The position numbers and the translations under genes were made by a program. Positions 36,814-45,338 of a stretch of 64,000 nucleotides of DNA are shown piece after piece; the stretch's first letter is position 1, and every line of letters begins with the position of its first letter. A model generated the notes under the pieces. The model saw nothing but the letters and a program-made list of their open reading frames with translations, had not been told where the DNA came from and did no database searches. Source of the stretch: an uncultured Collinsella sp. (GTDB taxonomy: Bacteria; Actinomycetota; Coriobacteriia; Coriobacteriales; Coriobacteriaceae); assembly GCA_958423535.1 (NCBI GenBank), contig CATZRJ010000002.1, forward strand, positions 32,921 through 96,920, in the 5' to 3' direction.

Positions 36814-37857
36814 TTAAGCATTGGTCTGGACGAAGCCACCGTCAAACGCGTTGGCCTCGAGCACGCGGGCACAGCCGTTGACGACGTTGTCGAGCGCCGT
36901 AGGGCTAACGTTGACCGAAACGCCGGTCTCATCGCGCAAACGCACATCGAGACCGCGCAGCAGCGCACCGCCGCCGGTCAGCAGGATGCCGTAGTACATA
37001 AGATCCGAGGCAAGATCGGGCGGCGTGGCGTCGAGGGCGTCCTTGACGGCCTTGGCCATCTCGTCGAGCGGCTTGTTGAGCGCGCGGCGAATCTCCTCGC
37101 TCTCGATGCGCACGGTCTTGGGCAGGCCCGTGATCACGTCGCGGCCGTTGACCTCGACGTCGAGCTCGTCCTTGAGCGGCACGGCAGAACCGACCTTGAT
37201 CTTGATGTCCTCGGCCGTGCGCTCGCCGATAGCCAGGTTATAGGCATCGCGAACGTGGGTAAGGATAGCCTGGTCGAACTCGTCACCGGCAATGCGGATG
37301 GACTGCGACACGACGATACCGCCCATGGCAATAACGGCGACCTCGGTGGTACCGCCACCGATATCGATGACCATGGAGCCGGTGGGCTCCTCGACAGGCA
37401 AGTCGGCGCCGATGGCAGCGGCCATGGGCTCCTCGATCAGGTATGCCTGGCGGGCACCGGCCTGGATCGTAGCCTCAAAAACAGCGCGCTTCTCGACCGA
37501 CGTGACGCCGGAGGGGACGCAGACGACAACGCGCGGACGCGGGGTCCACGGATAGCGCTTTTCGGACGCCTTGTCGATAAAATAGCGAAGCATGGCCTCG
37601 GTAACATCAAAGTCGGCGATAACACCGTCCTTAAGGGGACGAACGGCCACAATGTTACCGGGCGTACGGCCGAGCATGCGCTTTGCCTCGATACCGACAG
37701 CCAGGATGCGCTCATCGTTCTTGTCGATGGCGACAACGGAGGGCTCACGAATGACGATGCCCTTGCCGCGCACGGAGACAAGCGTGTTGGCGGTGCCGAG
37801 GTCGATGGCAAGATCGCCCGCATAGCTACCGAAGAACATATCCATCAAAGAAAACAA
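36814..37857 (-). CDS. mreB: Rod shape-determining protein MreB (bacterial actin)
   Basis: Forms membrane-bound filaments that orient wall synthesis. The 347-residue protein carries the actin ATPase motifs: DLGTANTLVSVRGKG near residue 20, VIDIGGGTTEVAVI near 160 and LTGGGALLRGLD near 290. The N-terminus MFSLMDMFF is a short hydrophobic, probably membrane-binding helix. TTG 37857 is taken as start because GGAG lies five bases before it and the first ATG is too far away. First gene of mreBCD-pbp2-rodA. Confidence 0.96.
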   Translation of the reverse strand: MFSLMDMFFGSYAGDLAIDLGTANTLVSVRGKGIVIREPSVVAIDKNDERILAVGIEAKRMLGRTPGNIVAVRPLKDGVIADFDVTEAMLRYFIDKASEKRYPWTPRPRVVVCVPSGVTSVEKRAVFEATIQAGARQAYLIEEPMAAAIGADLPVEEPTGSMVIDIGGGTTEVAVIAMGGIVVSQSIRIAGDEFDQAILTHVRDAYNLAIGERTAEDIKIKVGSAVPLKDELDVEVNGRDVITGLPKTVRIESEEIRRALNKPLDEMAKAVKDALDATPPDLASDLMYYGILLTGGGALLRGLDVRLRDETGVSVNVSPTALDNVVNGCARVLEANAFDGGFVQTNA

Positions 37858-37917
37858 CGCAACTCCTGATGTGTTGGATGATTGCTGGAAAACTACTAGC
37901 CCATCATACTAGCGCAA

Positions 37918-37950
37918 GCCCGGCACCTCACTTGCGGTGAAGCACCGGGC
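37918..37950 (-). terminator. Hairpin after the TPR protein gene
   Basis: GCCCGG/CCGGGC stem extended by TCAC/GTGA and wobble pairs around a 5-base loop, 23 bases past the TPR gene stop and before mreB. It lacks a U-tract (followed by TTGCGC), so it may be a weak terminator or an mRNA end-stabiliser. Confidence 0.5.
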
Positions 37951-37972
37951 AGCGCCAAATCTCATAAGGTGA

Positions 37973-39268
37973 CTACTGGTTGTCAGCGGCGGAGAGATCG
38001 ATGTCGAGCGAGGAGACGGCCCAACCGATATGGTTGTCGGAGCGCACGAACTTGACGGTGTACTCCTGCTCGCCGCCCTTGGACAGCGACGCCTTGACCT
38101 TGGCAGTGGTCTCGGTCATAGACTGATCCATGCCCTCGATGGAGACGGTGGCGCCCTGCGGAATCGAGGAAACGATCATCGACTTGGCGTCCTCGGACAG
38201 GCTAGAGGCCAGGCAGGACTCGGCCTCGGCGGTATCGCCGTCACCTGCGGCCTGGAACAGGTCGGTGACGACAGACTCCTGCGAAGGGAAGCCCAGGCCG
38301 CGCGTGTAGGCAAAGCCAAGACCGCCTGCAGCAAGGACAATCAGCAGAAGCAGCACCAAGAAGACCTTGAGGCCCGTATGGCGATGGCGACGACGGACCT
38401 TGGCCTCCTTGCGGTCCTGCTGAACCATCTCGGACTCGGACAGGGTAAAGAAGCCGGTGTCCGAGGGGTCGGGCATAAACTGACCGGTAGCACCCGTGGG
38501 GTCGAGCGGGTCAACGGCCGGAGCATCCATCGCGGGCGCCGGAGCCGTGGCTATGGCCGTCTGGGCCGAAAGCGCAGCGAGGGAATCTTGCACGCGGGCA
38601 AGCTCGTCGGCCTGCTCGGGCGTAAGCTGGTAGATGCCATCGGCGGTGGCGGCGTGGAAAGCATCGAGCGCGTCAGAGGGGCGACCGGCGGCAGAGAGCG
38701 CCTCGCCCATACCAGCGTTAAGCGCACGCGTGTCGTCGCGCGGACCGGCAAAGTCGATGGCCGCGCGGAAGGTCTCCACGGCGTCTGCCGGACGGCCAAG
38801 CTTAATGAAGCAGCGGCCAAGATCGCCGAGGGCGGCGGCGGGAGCCGGGTTGGCACCATCGATGGCTGCCTGACGGAAGGCAGTGCCGGCATTGGCATAA
38901 TCACCCGACTGGAACAGGGCGTTGCCCAAACCCAGATAGGCCTTAAACGGCGTGGCATAGGATGCATCCTGCGTTGCGGCAGAGAACGCCTGGGCTGCGG
39001 TCGCATAGTCACCCACGGCAGCAAGCGCCTTGCCGCGGTTGGTGAGCAGCGCGCCGCGCTTGCCATAGGTACCGTCGTTGAGGGCGGCGGCGTAGGCCTC
39101 AGCGGCCTCGGCATACATGCCCAGGTGCATCAAGGCGTTGCCGCGCAGATGGTCGGCCTCGCCCATAATCTCGCTGGGGGTCTTTGCCGCACCGAGCATC
39201 TGGGCGGCAGCGGAATAATCACCCGCGCGATAAGCGGCGCGGCCCTGTTGGATCAGCTGGCTATTCAA
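37973..39268 (-). CDS. TPR-repeat membrane protein, function unknown
   Basis: A 431-residue protein. Residues 1-210 hold about five tetratricopeptide-like repeats (AYRAGDYSAAAQML, ALMHLGMYAEAAEAY, ALAAVGDYATAAQAF, ALFQSGDYANAGTAF, GRPADAVETF). An acidic Pro/Ala linker and a basic KVRRRHRHTG stretch follow. One transmembrane segment (about 300-320) precedes a C-terminal outer domain of about 100 residues that resembles a DUF4878-type fold. TTG 39268 follows AAAGGGG. It lies 11 bases after the cyclophilin gene, so both are probably one transcript. Confidence 0.75.
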   Translation of the reverse strand: MNSQLIQQGRAAYRAGDYSAAAQMLGAAKTPSEIMGEADHLRGNALMHLGMYAEAAEAYAAALNDGTYGKRGALLTNRGKALAAVGDYATAAQAFSAATQDASYATPFKAYLGLGNALFQSGDYANAGTAFRQAAIDGANPAPAAALGDLGRCFIKLGRPADAVETFRAAIDFAGPRDDTRALNAGMGEALSAAGRPSDALDAFHAATADGIYQLTPEQADELARVQDSLAALSAQTAIATAPAPAMDAPAVDPLDPTGATGQFMPDPSDTGFFTLSESEMVQQDRKEAKVRRRHRHTGLKVFLVLLLLIVLAAGGLGFAYTRGLGFPSQESVVTDLFQAAGDGDTAEAESCLASSLSEDAKSMIVSSIPQGATVSIEGMDQSMTETTAKVKASLSKGGEQEYTVKFVRSDNHIGWAVSSLDIDLSAADNQ

Positions 39269-39279
39269 GGAAGTCCCCT

Positions 39280-39822
39280 TTACTCGTGAACAATCTCGAC
39301 GTGGACGATCTCGTCGCCGGCACGCAGCTGCGAAATCACATCGAGGCCCTCGACCGTGGTGCCAAAGACGGTGTAGCCGGAGTCGAGGTTATGCTGGGCG
39401 CCCAGGCAGAAGTAGAACTGCGAACCCGCGGAATCGGGATCCATGGAACGCGCCATGGCAAGCGCACCGTCGACGTGGCTGTTACGAGGATTGGTAGCGA
39501 ACTCGCCCTTGATGCAGTAACCAGGGCCGCCGGTACCGGGCATGCCGTCGGGGCCCTCAAGGCCGGCGGCGACATCGGCGCCGGACATATCGCGGGTATT
39601 GGGGTCGCCGCCCTGGATCACAAAACCGGGAACATAGCGATGGAACTTAAGGCCATCGTAAAAACCCATCGTGGAAAGCTCGCAGAAGTTCGCCACGTGG
39701 ATGGGAGCGCCCTCGCCGTCAAACTTGACCTTGATGGTACCCTTCGACGTCTCGATCACCGCGCACTCATCGCCGGCAAGCTGGTACTCGGGCGTGTAGA
39801 GCTCTTTCTTAAAACCAAACAT
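39280..39822 (-). CDS. Cyclophilin-type peptidyl-prolyl cis-trans isomerase
   Basis: Catalyses proline isomerisation during folding. The 180-residue protein has the cyclophilin core: FYDGLKFHRYVPGFVIQGGDP near residue 55 (active-site Arg and FxxQGGD), ALAMARSMDPDSAGSQFYFCLG, and YTVFGTTVEGLDVI. No signal peptide, so it is cytoplasmic. ATG 39822 has GAGGAAGGA upstream; the longer frame runs through its promoter. Confidence 0.93.
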   Translation of the reverse strand: MFGFKKELYTPEYQLAGDECAVIETSKGTIKVKFDGEGAPIHVANFCELSTMGFYDGLKFHRYVPGFVIQGGDPNTRDMSGADVAAGLEGPDGMPGTGGPGYCIKGEFATNPRNSHVDGALAMARSMDPDSAGSQFYFCLGAQHNLDSGYTVFGTTVEGLDVISQLRAGDEIVHVEIVHE

Positions 39823-39861
39823 GTGGTTCCTTCCTCGTGCGTTTAAAGCATATTTGTTCGA

Positions 39862-39891
39862 ATTGTAGCAATAAGCACAGGCTTCCATCAA
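39862..39891 (-). promoter_or_regulatory. Promoter of the cyclophilin-TPR pair
   Basis: TTGATG (39886-39891) and TACAAT (39862-39867) on the minus strand with an 18-base spacer; the leader is about 35 bases. Confidence 0.78.
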
Positions 39892-39926
39892 TTGCGCACG
39901 CAGGTTATACCGCTTAGGCGCATTAA

Positions 39927-41099
39927 TTACGAGCGCTGCCGCGGCTTCCAAGCGCCCACGTTGGCATCGTACTGGTTGAGCGCGCTGTTGCCGCCCTGCG
40001 CCATGGGTGCCAAGATCTCGCTCTGGCGAGCGCTCATCGACTCACCATCGGGGATGGACAGCGAGATGTCCCAGCTCTGGCAAATCACATCGACACGCTC
40101 GTACATCCACTCGGCGAGCTGCTTGAGGTGCTCGATGTCTTCGGCATAGGCTGTGTCGTCCTGGTACTTAAGATTGTCGAGTTCGTCCTGCGTCTGCTTG
40201 ATGCGGTCGCGCAGGTCATAGGCGCTCTGCGACATCTCCTGGCGCGTGCTGAGCGTAGAGCGCAGATAGCCGCTGTTAAAGGAGGCGATCACCTCGCCGA
40301 TCTGGTCCTCGGTGTTGTACGAGAGGATCGTCTGGTAAATCTGGTCGAGCTTGGCATAAAGTTCATCGTCAGTGAGCACGACCTCCTCCTTGACCACGTC
40401 GGAGGTGTCGTCGCCATCGCTCTCATCGACCTTGGCGGCATCGTCCTGAGTCTGCTCGCCCTTCTGGCGCGAAGGGAAAGTACTCTGCGCGGCATGGCCA
40501 AACTCGCTATAGAATCCCGGCATGACGCCCAGGGGGTCGGTCGTCACAAACCAATAGGCACCGCCGCACGCGGCCGCGAGCACCGCAACGACGATAACCG
40601 GCTTGGGAATATGGCGCTTATGCTTATGGTAAGCGTCCTCATCGGGATGCACCTTGCGCTTGGGCTTTTGCTTATTGGACTGAGCATCGTCACGCAGGGA
40701 CACCGGCATCGGCATGTCCACCTTGGGGATGCCAAAGTCCTTGTCGAAGGCCGGCAGCACACAAGTCTCGTTGGGATCGGCGGCGTCCGAAAGCACCGCC
40801 GCGGCAGAGGCCGGCGCATGGGGCACCTCGGTATCGATCTGCTCCTGCGTCAAGCGTGGAAAGCCGGCCGTGCGGCCTGCCGCCAGATCGGATGCAGCCG
40901 CGTCTTTGGAAAGGATGCCCGGGGCGGGGCGCCCGCACTTGGGACAGGTGCGATCGTGCGGGGACAGGCGTGCGCCGCAACCATCGCAGAATACAAACTC
41001 GGTATGCTCGGGACCGTCGCCCGGGCCAACGTATGCGTTGCAGTAGGGGCAGAACGAGGCGCCGTCTTCTATAGTCTTAAGGCAATGCGGGCAGATCAC
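39927..41099 (-). CDS. Double zinc-ribbon membrane protein, function unknown
   Basis: A 390-residue protein. The N-terminal 65 residues hold two Cys-pair zinc ribbons (CPHCLKTIEDGASFCPYC and CDGCGARLSPHDRTCPKCG). A disordered linker with KPKRKVHPDED follows, one transmembrane segment (about residues 165-185), an acidic stretch, and a C-terminal helical outer domain with heptad-like pattern (DLRDRIKQTQDELDNLKY). GTG 41099 is preferred to TTG 41120 because AGAGGA lies five bases before it. The layout parallels the TPR protein nearby: a soluble sensor-like N-terminus and an exported C-terminus. Confidence 0.72.
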   Translation of the reverse strand: MICPHCLKTIEDGASFCPYCNAYVGPGDGPEHTEFVFCDGCGARLSPHDRTCPKCGRPAPGILSKDAAASDLAAGRTAGFPRLTQEQIDTEVPHAPASAAAVLSDAADPNETCVLPAFDKDFGIPKVDMPMPVSLRDDAQSNKQKPKRKVHPDEDAYHKHKRHIPKPVIVVAVLAAACGGAYWFVTTDPLGVMPGFYSEFGHAAQSTFPSRQKGEQTQDDAAKVDESDGDDTSDVVKEEVVLTDDELYAKLDQIYQTILSYNTEDQIGEVIASFNSGYLRSTLSTRQEMSQSAYDLRDRIKQTQDELDNLKYQDDTAYAEDIEHLKQLAEWMYERVDVICQSWDISLSIPDGESMSARQSEILAPMAQGGNSALNQYDANVGAWKPRQRS

Positions 41100-41187
41100 G
41101 GCTTCCTCTTTTCGGAGCAATTCATACAGTCGAGGTTAGAGCATAGCATCGCCACGCCCCCACAGGAGCAAGGCACCAATTCAACAT

Positions 41188-41210
41188 CGCCAGGAAATCA
41201 TCCCCCGGCG
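41188..41210 (-). terminator. Weak hairpin after the P-type ATPase gene
   Basis: CGCC/GGCG with an inner G-rich/pyrimidine stem, ten bases past the ATPase stop. No U-tract follows, so its function is uncertain. Confidence 0.3.
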
Positions 41211-41217
41211 ACTGGAG

Positions 41218-43956
41218 CTAGGCTTTCTTTGCGGGCTTTTTCTTCTTGCTCGGCATCGAGACCTTAATGCCCTGGGCAGACTTGGTCACACGCGAGCGAG
41301 TGACGCCCGCGCTCTTCTTTTTCTTGGGCTGGGCCTTTTCCACACCCTCGAGCGCGCGAACCTCGGCCTCGCGAGCGGTGCGCTCCTCGCGGCGCTGCGC
41401 CATATCGGCGGCGACGCGCTTGGCAAAACGCTGGGCAGTTGAACCAGTAGAGCTCACCTTGCCGCCACCACGACCCAGGTGAATGCGTACGCCGCGGCCA
41501 AAGCCAGTGGCAGCATGGCGACGGCGCGGCTTAAGCGAATCCATCATCGTGGCGAGCTTAAAGAACACCGTGCAGGTAAAGACGACGATTGCCAGCAAGA
41601 TAACCGCCTCGCCCATCGACAGGTTGGCGATGGACAGCAGCTCCGGGAATCCGATAACGCCCGCCAGGATGCCGACGACAACAAACACAAAGAGCACCAC
41701 GCGCAAGGGAGTGAGCGGCTGCGAGATACGCCAGATCAGGCTCACACTCGCCGCGCACGACGTAAGCAGGCACATAGTCGAAAGGGTAAGCTGGTTGAAG
41801 CCAAACACGCGCGCCACAAAGATATCGAGCGCCGCGGCCATAATGACCGCCAGCGACGCTGGCAGCGCACGCTTGAGCACGTTGGTCAAGAATGACCCCT
41901 TCACGCGGGCATTATTGGGCTCCAGACCAAGCACAAAGCCCGGCGCGCCGATGCAGAAGAAGTTAATGAGTGTCATCTGAATCGGCTCGAAGGGATACGG
42001 CGGAAACGCGATACACAGCGCCGCCAAGCCCATCGAAAACAGCGTCTTGGTCAGAAACAGCGCCGCAGAGCGCTGCAGGTTGTTGATGGAACGACGACCC
42101 TCGGCCACCACGGCGGGCATCGAGGCAAAATCGTTGTCGACCAGCACGATCTCGGCCACGTTGCGCGCAGCATCGGAACCGGCGGCCATGGCCACGGAGC
42201 AGTCGGCCTCCTTGAGCGCCAGCACGTCGTTGACGCCGTCGCCCGTCATGGCAACGGTATGGTCGCGACGCTTGAGCGCCTGCACGAGCTCGCGCTTCTG
42301 CTGCGGGGTCACGCGACCAAAGACGTGGTAGCGATCCACTGCCGCGTCGATCTTGGACGGCGTATCGAGCGTCGTGGCGTCGACGTAGGCATCGGCCCCC
42401 GGAACGCCCACCACGCGCGCGATCGACGACACCGTGCGCGGGTCGTCGCCGCTGATCACGTTGAGGGTCACGCCCTGCTCGTTAAAGTAGCCGATGGTCT
42501 CGGCGGCCGAGGAGCGGATCTCGTCGCGAATGGTCACAAAGCCCACGGGCTCGGCCTCGCCCACCATATCGCCATCGGGCGTAAAGCCGTCAACACGGGC
42601 CACAACAAGCACGCGGCAGGTGTCGGCGAGCTCGGCCACACGGTTCTCGACCTGCGCAAAGACGCGCTCCGAAAGTACAAATTGCGCTGCGCCCATCACA
42701 TAGGAGCCCTGCGCAAACGAGGCGCCGCTCCACTTTTTGGACGACGAGAACGGAATGACCGCCAGCGGCTCGGACACCTCGACCGGGCGGTCGGCGTAAT
42801 AGTTGAGCAGCGCCTGACAGGTCTCGTTGGCGTCTGCCGAGGTGGCACGCGCCACGTTGGCGAGCGCAAAATCGAGGACTGTGGTCTCGACGGGGACAGA
42901 CACCTCGCTCTCCCCCGCGCCCGTGCCAGCGCCCTCAATCGGCAATGGATAGGTGCCCTCGACCTCCATGCGACCCGACGTGATGGTGCCCGTCTTGTCC
43001 AAGCACAACACGTCGACGCGCGCGAGCGTCTCGATGCAGTAGAGCTGCTGCGCGAGTACCTTGCGGCGCGCCAAACGCACCGTGGCGATGGCAAGCACCG
43101 ACGAGGTCAGCAGCACCAGGCCCTGCGGAATCATACCCAAAAGAGCGCCCACCGTGGACAGCAACGCCGACGAAGGCACGCGACCGGCAAGCAGCTCGGA
43201 AAAGCACCACGAAAGCGCGCTATCGCCCGGCGTACCGGCGGCATCCCACAGCTCGCTCACGCTCGAGGCAAAGAGCGCCAGGCCGAGCGGAATCATAATG
43301 AGGCTCGCGAAGCGCACGATGGCGTTGAGCGCGTTCATGATCTCGGAATTGACCTTTTTGACGTACTTGGCCTCGTTATTGATCTTTGCCACGTAGTTAT
43401 CAGCGCCAACATGGATCACGCGGGCGCGCAGCAGACCCGAGTCGATAAAGCTGCCGCTCATGAGCTCGGAGCCGGGCTGCTTTTTGATGAGATCGCTCTC
43501 GCCCGTCAGCAGGCTCTCGTTAACGAGCGCCTCGCCCGATACCACCACGGCGTCGGCCGGAATCTGGTCACCGCGCCCCAGGCGAATGATGTCGTCGAGT
43601 ACGATCTGGTCCAAGTCGAGCTCCACCTCGGCACCGTCGCGCACCGCGATGGCCTTCTTGGAGGTCAAAAGCGTGAGCTTATCGACCATCTTCTTGGAGC
43701 GCATGGACTGGATGACACCGATGGCGGTATTCAAAAACACCACAAACAGGAACGTCAGATTCTTAAACGAACCGGTAAGCAACACCAAAATCGCCAAGAC
43801 AGCGTTGATCAAGTTAAACAGCGTGCAGAGGTTCTCGATGATGAGCTCTTTGACCGATTTGGTCTTAAGCTCCATGTTGCGGTTGATCTTACCGGCGGCG
43901 ATGCGCTCCTCGACCTCGGCGGTCGAAAGCCCGCGCTCGATATCCGTTGCTGCCAT
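41218..43956 (-). CDS. Cation-translocating P-type ATPase, CtpE-like
   Basis: Moves a cation at the cost of ATP; the mycobacterial CtpE relatives are linked to calcium, but the ion here is not certain. The 912-residue protein has TGES in the actuator domain, a GMIPQGLVLLTS fourth transmembrane motif, the phosphorylation site CLDKTGTITSG, and the hinge MTGDGVNDVLALKEADCSVAM, followed by six more hydrophobic segments. The C-terminal 80 residues are a basic Lys/Arg tail. ATG 43956 starts the conserved N-terminus (RGLSTAEVEERI); the longer open frame runs into a tRNA and cannot be coding. Confidence 0.9.
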   Translation of the reverse strand: MAATDIERGLSTAEVEERIAAGKINRNMELKTKSVKELIIENLCTLFNLINAVLAILVLLTGSFKNLTFLFVVFLNTAIGVIQSMRSKKMVDKLTLLTSKKAIAVRDGAEVELDLDQIVLDDIIRLGRGDQIPADAVVVSGEALVNESLLTGESDLIKKQPGSELMSGSFIDSGLLRARVIHVGADNYVAKINNEAKYVKKVNSEIMNALNAIVRFASLIMIPLGLALFASSVSELWDAAGTPGDSALSWCFSELLAGRVPSSALLSTVGALLGMIPQGLVLLTSSVLAIATVRLARRKVLAQQLYCIETLARVDVLCLDKTGTITSGRMEVEGTYPLPIEGAGTGAGESEVSVPVETTVLDFALANVARATSADANETCQALLNYYADRPVEVSEPLAVIPFSSSKKWSGASFAQGSYVMGAAQFVLSERVFAQVENRVAELADTCRVLVVARVDGFTPDGDMVGEAEPVGFVTIRDEIRSSAAETIGYFNEQGVTLNVISGDDPRTVSSIARVVGVPGADAYVDATTLDTPSKIDAAVDRYHVFGRVTPQQKRELVQALKRRDHTVAMTGDGVNDVLALKEADCSVAMAAGSDAARNVAEIVLVDNDFASMPAVVAEGRRSINNLQRSAALFLTKTLFSMGLAALCIAFPPYPFEPIQMTLINFFCIGAPGFVLGLEPNNARVKGSFLTNVLKRALPASLAVIMAAALDIFVARVFGFNQLTLSTMCLLTSCAASVSLIWRISQPLTPLRVVLFVFVVVGILAGVIGFPELLSIANLSMGEAVILLAIVVFTCTVFFKLATMMDSLKPRRRHAATGFGRGVRIHLGRGGGKVSSTGSTAQRFAKRVAADMAQRREERTAREAEVRALEGVEKAQPKKKKSAGVTRSRVTKSAQGIKVSMPSKKKKPAKKA

Positions 43957-43983
43957 ACCACGTCCCATCACGTCGCGTCGGTA

Positions 43984-44020
43984 TAAGAAAACCGCCCGGA
44001 CCATGCGAGGTTCGGACGGT
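43984..44020 (-). terminator. Terminator of tRNA-Arg(CCG)
   Basis: Minus-strand stem ACCGTCCGAACC/GGTCCGGGCGGT (one mismatch, one wobble) followed by TTTTCTTA, 12 bases after the tRNA end and 28 bases before the ATPase start. Confidence 0.85.
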
Positions 44021-44031
44021 CTTACGTTCGA

Positions 44032-44108
44032 TGGTGCCCCATGTTGGATTCGAACCAACGGCCTTCTGCTCCGGAGGCAGACGCTCTAATCCCCTGAGCT
44101 AATAGGGC
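44032..44108 (-). tRNA. tRNA-Arg (anticodon CCG)
   Basis: A 77-base cloverleaf on the minus strand, with the CCA end encoded. The acceptor stem GCCCTAT/ATGGGGC has one wobble. The D arm is GCTC...GAGC, the anticodon stem TCTGC/GCAGA around loop CTCCGGA gives CCG, and the T arm contains GGTTCGAATCC. It reads CGG codons. Confidence 0.95.
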
Positions 44109-44119
44109 GAACGGTTGGC

Positions 44120-44149
44120 ATTATACCCAAGTGCGCCACGGGCTAACAA
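44120..44149 (-). promoter_or_regulatory. tRNA-Arg(CCG) promoter
   Basis: TTGTTA (44144-44149) and a perfect TATAAT (44120-44125) on the minus strand, 18 bases apart, ending 11 bases before the tRNA 5' end. Confidence 0.85.
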
Positions 44150-44197
44150 AAGAATAGAAAAAGCTTTGCAATTACGTGGGAGACACGGCGCAAAGGC

Positions 44198-44234
44198 TCA
44201 CTTTAGAACGCAAAAGTGAAACAATTAGTATAAA
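44198..44234 (+). promoter_or_regulatory. Candidate promoter and operator of the aromatic operon
   Basis: A 7-bp inverted repeat TCACTTT (44198-44204) / AAAGTGA (44213-44219), 22 bp in all, lies directly upstream of and overlaps the -35 side of an A/T-rich -10 region (TAGTAT at 44226-44231 or TATAAA at 44229-44234). The -35 (TTTAGA, 18 bases from TAGTAT) is poor. The position fits a repressor site, but no regulator gene is next to it. Confidence 0.5.
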
Positions 44235-44239
44235 CTCAC

Positions 44240-44302
44240 ATGCACCATATATACACGGCTCGCGATGCGGGCCGTTTTTGCAAAAGTTATCCATCGAGGT
44301 GA
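44240..44302 (+). CDS. Possible 20-residue leader peptide of the aromatic operon
   Basis: A short frame from ATG 44240 to TGA 44302 spans the terminator-like hairpin and ends at the DAHP synthase ribosome-binding site. It encodes His, His, Ile, Tyr, Thr near the start and has Phe at codon 13 and Tyr at codon 17. Two aromatic residues in 20 is not the dense run of a classical attenuator peptide, and there is no Shine-Dalgarno sequence, so translation is uncertain. Confidence 0.3.
   Translation: MHHIYTARDAGRFCKSYPSR
44256..44279 (+). terminator. Terminator-like hairpin in the aromatic operon leader
   Basis: CGGCTCGC/GCGGGCCG (8 bp, one wobble) with a 3-base loop, followed by TTTTT, only 34 bases before the first gene. 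There is no upstream plus-strand gene for it to terminate, since the neighbouring tRNA and ATPase run the other way. An attenuator is therefore the simplest reading. Confidence 0.75.
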
Positions 44303-44312
44303 GAGGCACACC

Positions 44313-45335
44313 ATGATTGCAATTTTAAAGCAGAGCGCCAGCGACGAGGCCGTCGGCCATATCGTCAGCTGGATTGAGAAGAAGGGTCTCAAGACCGACG
44401 TCTCGCGCGGCGAGAACGAGACCATCATCGGCCTGGTGGGCGATACGACCAAGATCGACCCGTTCCTGCTCGAGTCCATGGATGTCGTCGAGCGCGTGCA
44501 GCGCGTTTCCGAGCCGTTCAAGCGCGCCAACCGCAAGTTCCACCCCGAGGACTCCGTCATCGATTGCGGCCACGGCGTCAAGATCGGCGGCGACCAGTTC
44601 CAGGTCATCGCCGGTCCCTGCTCCGTCGAGGGCGAGAACCTCATTCGCATCGCACGCCGCGTAAAGGCCGCCGGCGCCACGATGCTGCGCGGTGGCGCCT
44701 ACAAGCCCCGCACCTCCCCTTACGCCTACCAGGGCATGGGTCCCGCCGGCCTGGACCTGCTATGCGAGGCATCCGCCGAGCTCGACATGCCGATCGTAAC
44801 CGAGATCATGGATCCGCGCGACGTGCAGGTCTTCTTGGACAAGAAGATTGACGTCATGCAGATCGGCGCCCGCAACGCGCAGAACTTCCCCCTGCTCAAA
44901 GAAGTCGGCAAGACCCAGACCCCGATCCTGCTCAAGCGCGGCATGTCCGGCACCGTCGACGAGCTGCTCATGGCTGCCGAGTACATCATGAGCGAGGGCA
45001 ACGACAACGTCATCCTGTGCGAACGCGGCATCCGCACCTTCGAGACCCGCACTCGCAACACCTTCGACCTCAACGCCGTGCCGGTGCTGCACCACCTGTC
45101 GCACCTGCCCGTCGTCGCCGACCCCAGCCACGCCACCGGCTACACCCGCTATGTCGAGCCCATGGCGCTCGCCGCGACCGCCTGCGGCGCCAACGGCCTG
45201 GAGATCGAGGTCCACGACGACCCGAGCCACGCCTGGTCCGACGGCGCCCAGGCCCTCACACCCGACCAGTTCGACGACACCATGCGCCGCATCCGCGCCA
45301 TCCGCGAGGTCGTCTGCCAAGAGACCATGGAGTAG
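44313..45335 (+). CDS. aroF: 3-deoxy-7-phosphoheptulonate synthase (DAHP synthase, type I-beta)
   Basis: Condenses PEP and erythrose 4-phosphate, the first step of aromatic synthesis. The 340-residue protein has an N-terminal ferredoxin-like regulatory domain of about 70 residues (HIVSWIEKKGLKTDVSRGEN), as in the Thermotoga-type enzyme, which binds Tyr or Phe for feedback control. The barrel follows with AGPCSVEGE, MLRGGAYKPRTSPYAYQG, LLKRGMSGT and VADPSHATG. ATG 44313 has GAGAGG seven bases upstream; the longer frame covers the attenuator. The symbol could equally be aroG or aroA in other nomenclatures. Confidence 0.94.
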   Translation: MIAILKQSASDEAVGHIVSWIEKKGLKTDVSRGENETIIGLVGDTTKIDPFLLESMDVVERVQRVSEPFKRANRKFHPEDSVIDCGHGVKIGGDQFQVIAGPCSVEGENLIRIARRVKAAGATMLRGGAYKPRTSPYAYQGMGPAGLDLLCEASAELDMPIVTEIMDPRDVQVFLDKKIDVMQIGARNAQNFPLLKEVGKTQTPILLKRGMSGTVDELLMAAEYIMSEGNDNVILCERGIRTFETRTRNTFDLNAVPVLHHLSHLPVVADPSHATGYTRYVEPMALAATACGANGLEIEVHDDPSHAWSDGAQALTPDQFDDTMRRIRAIREVVCQETME

Positions 45336-45338
45336 GCC

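Noticed and set aside
41479..43986. Several plus-strand frames opposite the P-type ATPase
   Set aside because: Shadows of a gene with all P-type ATPase motifs in order.
43957..44058. N-terminal extension of the P-type ATPase by 34 codons
   Set aside because: It runs through the tRNA-Arg terminator and into the tRNA itself.
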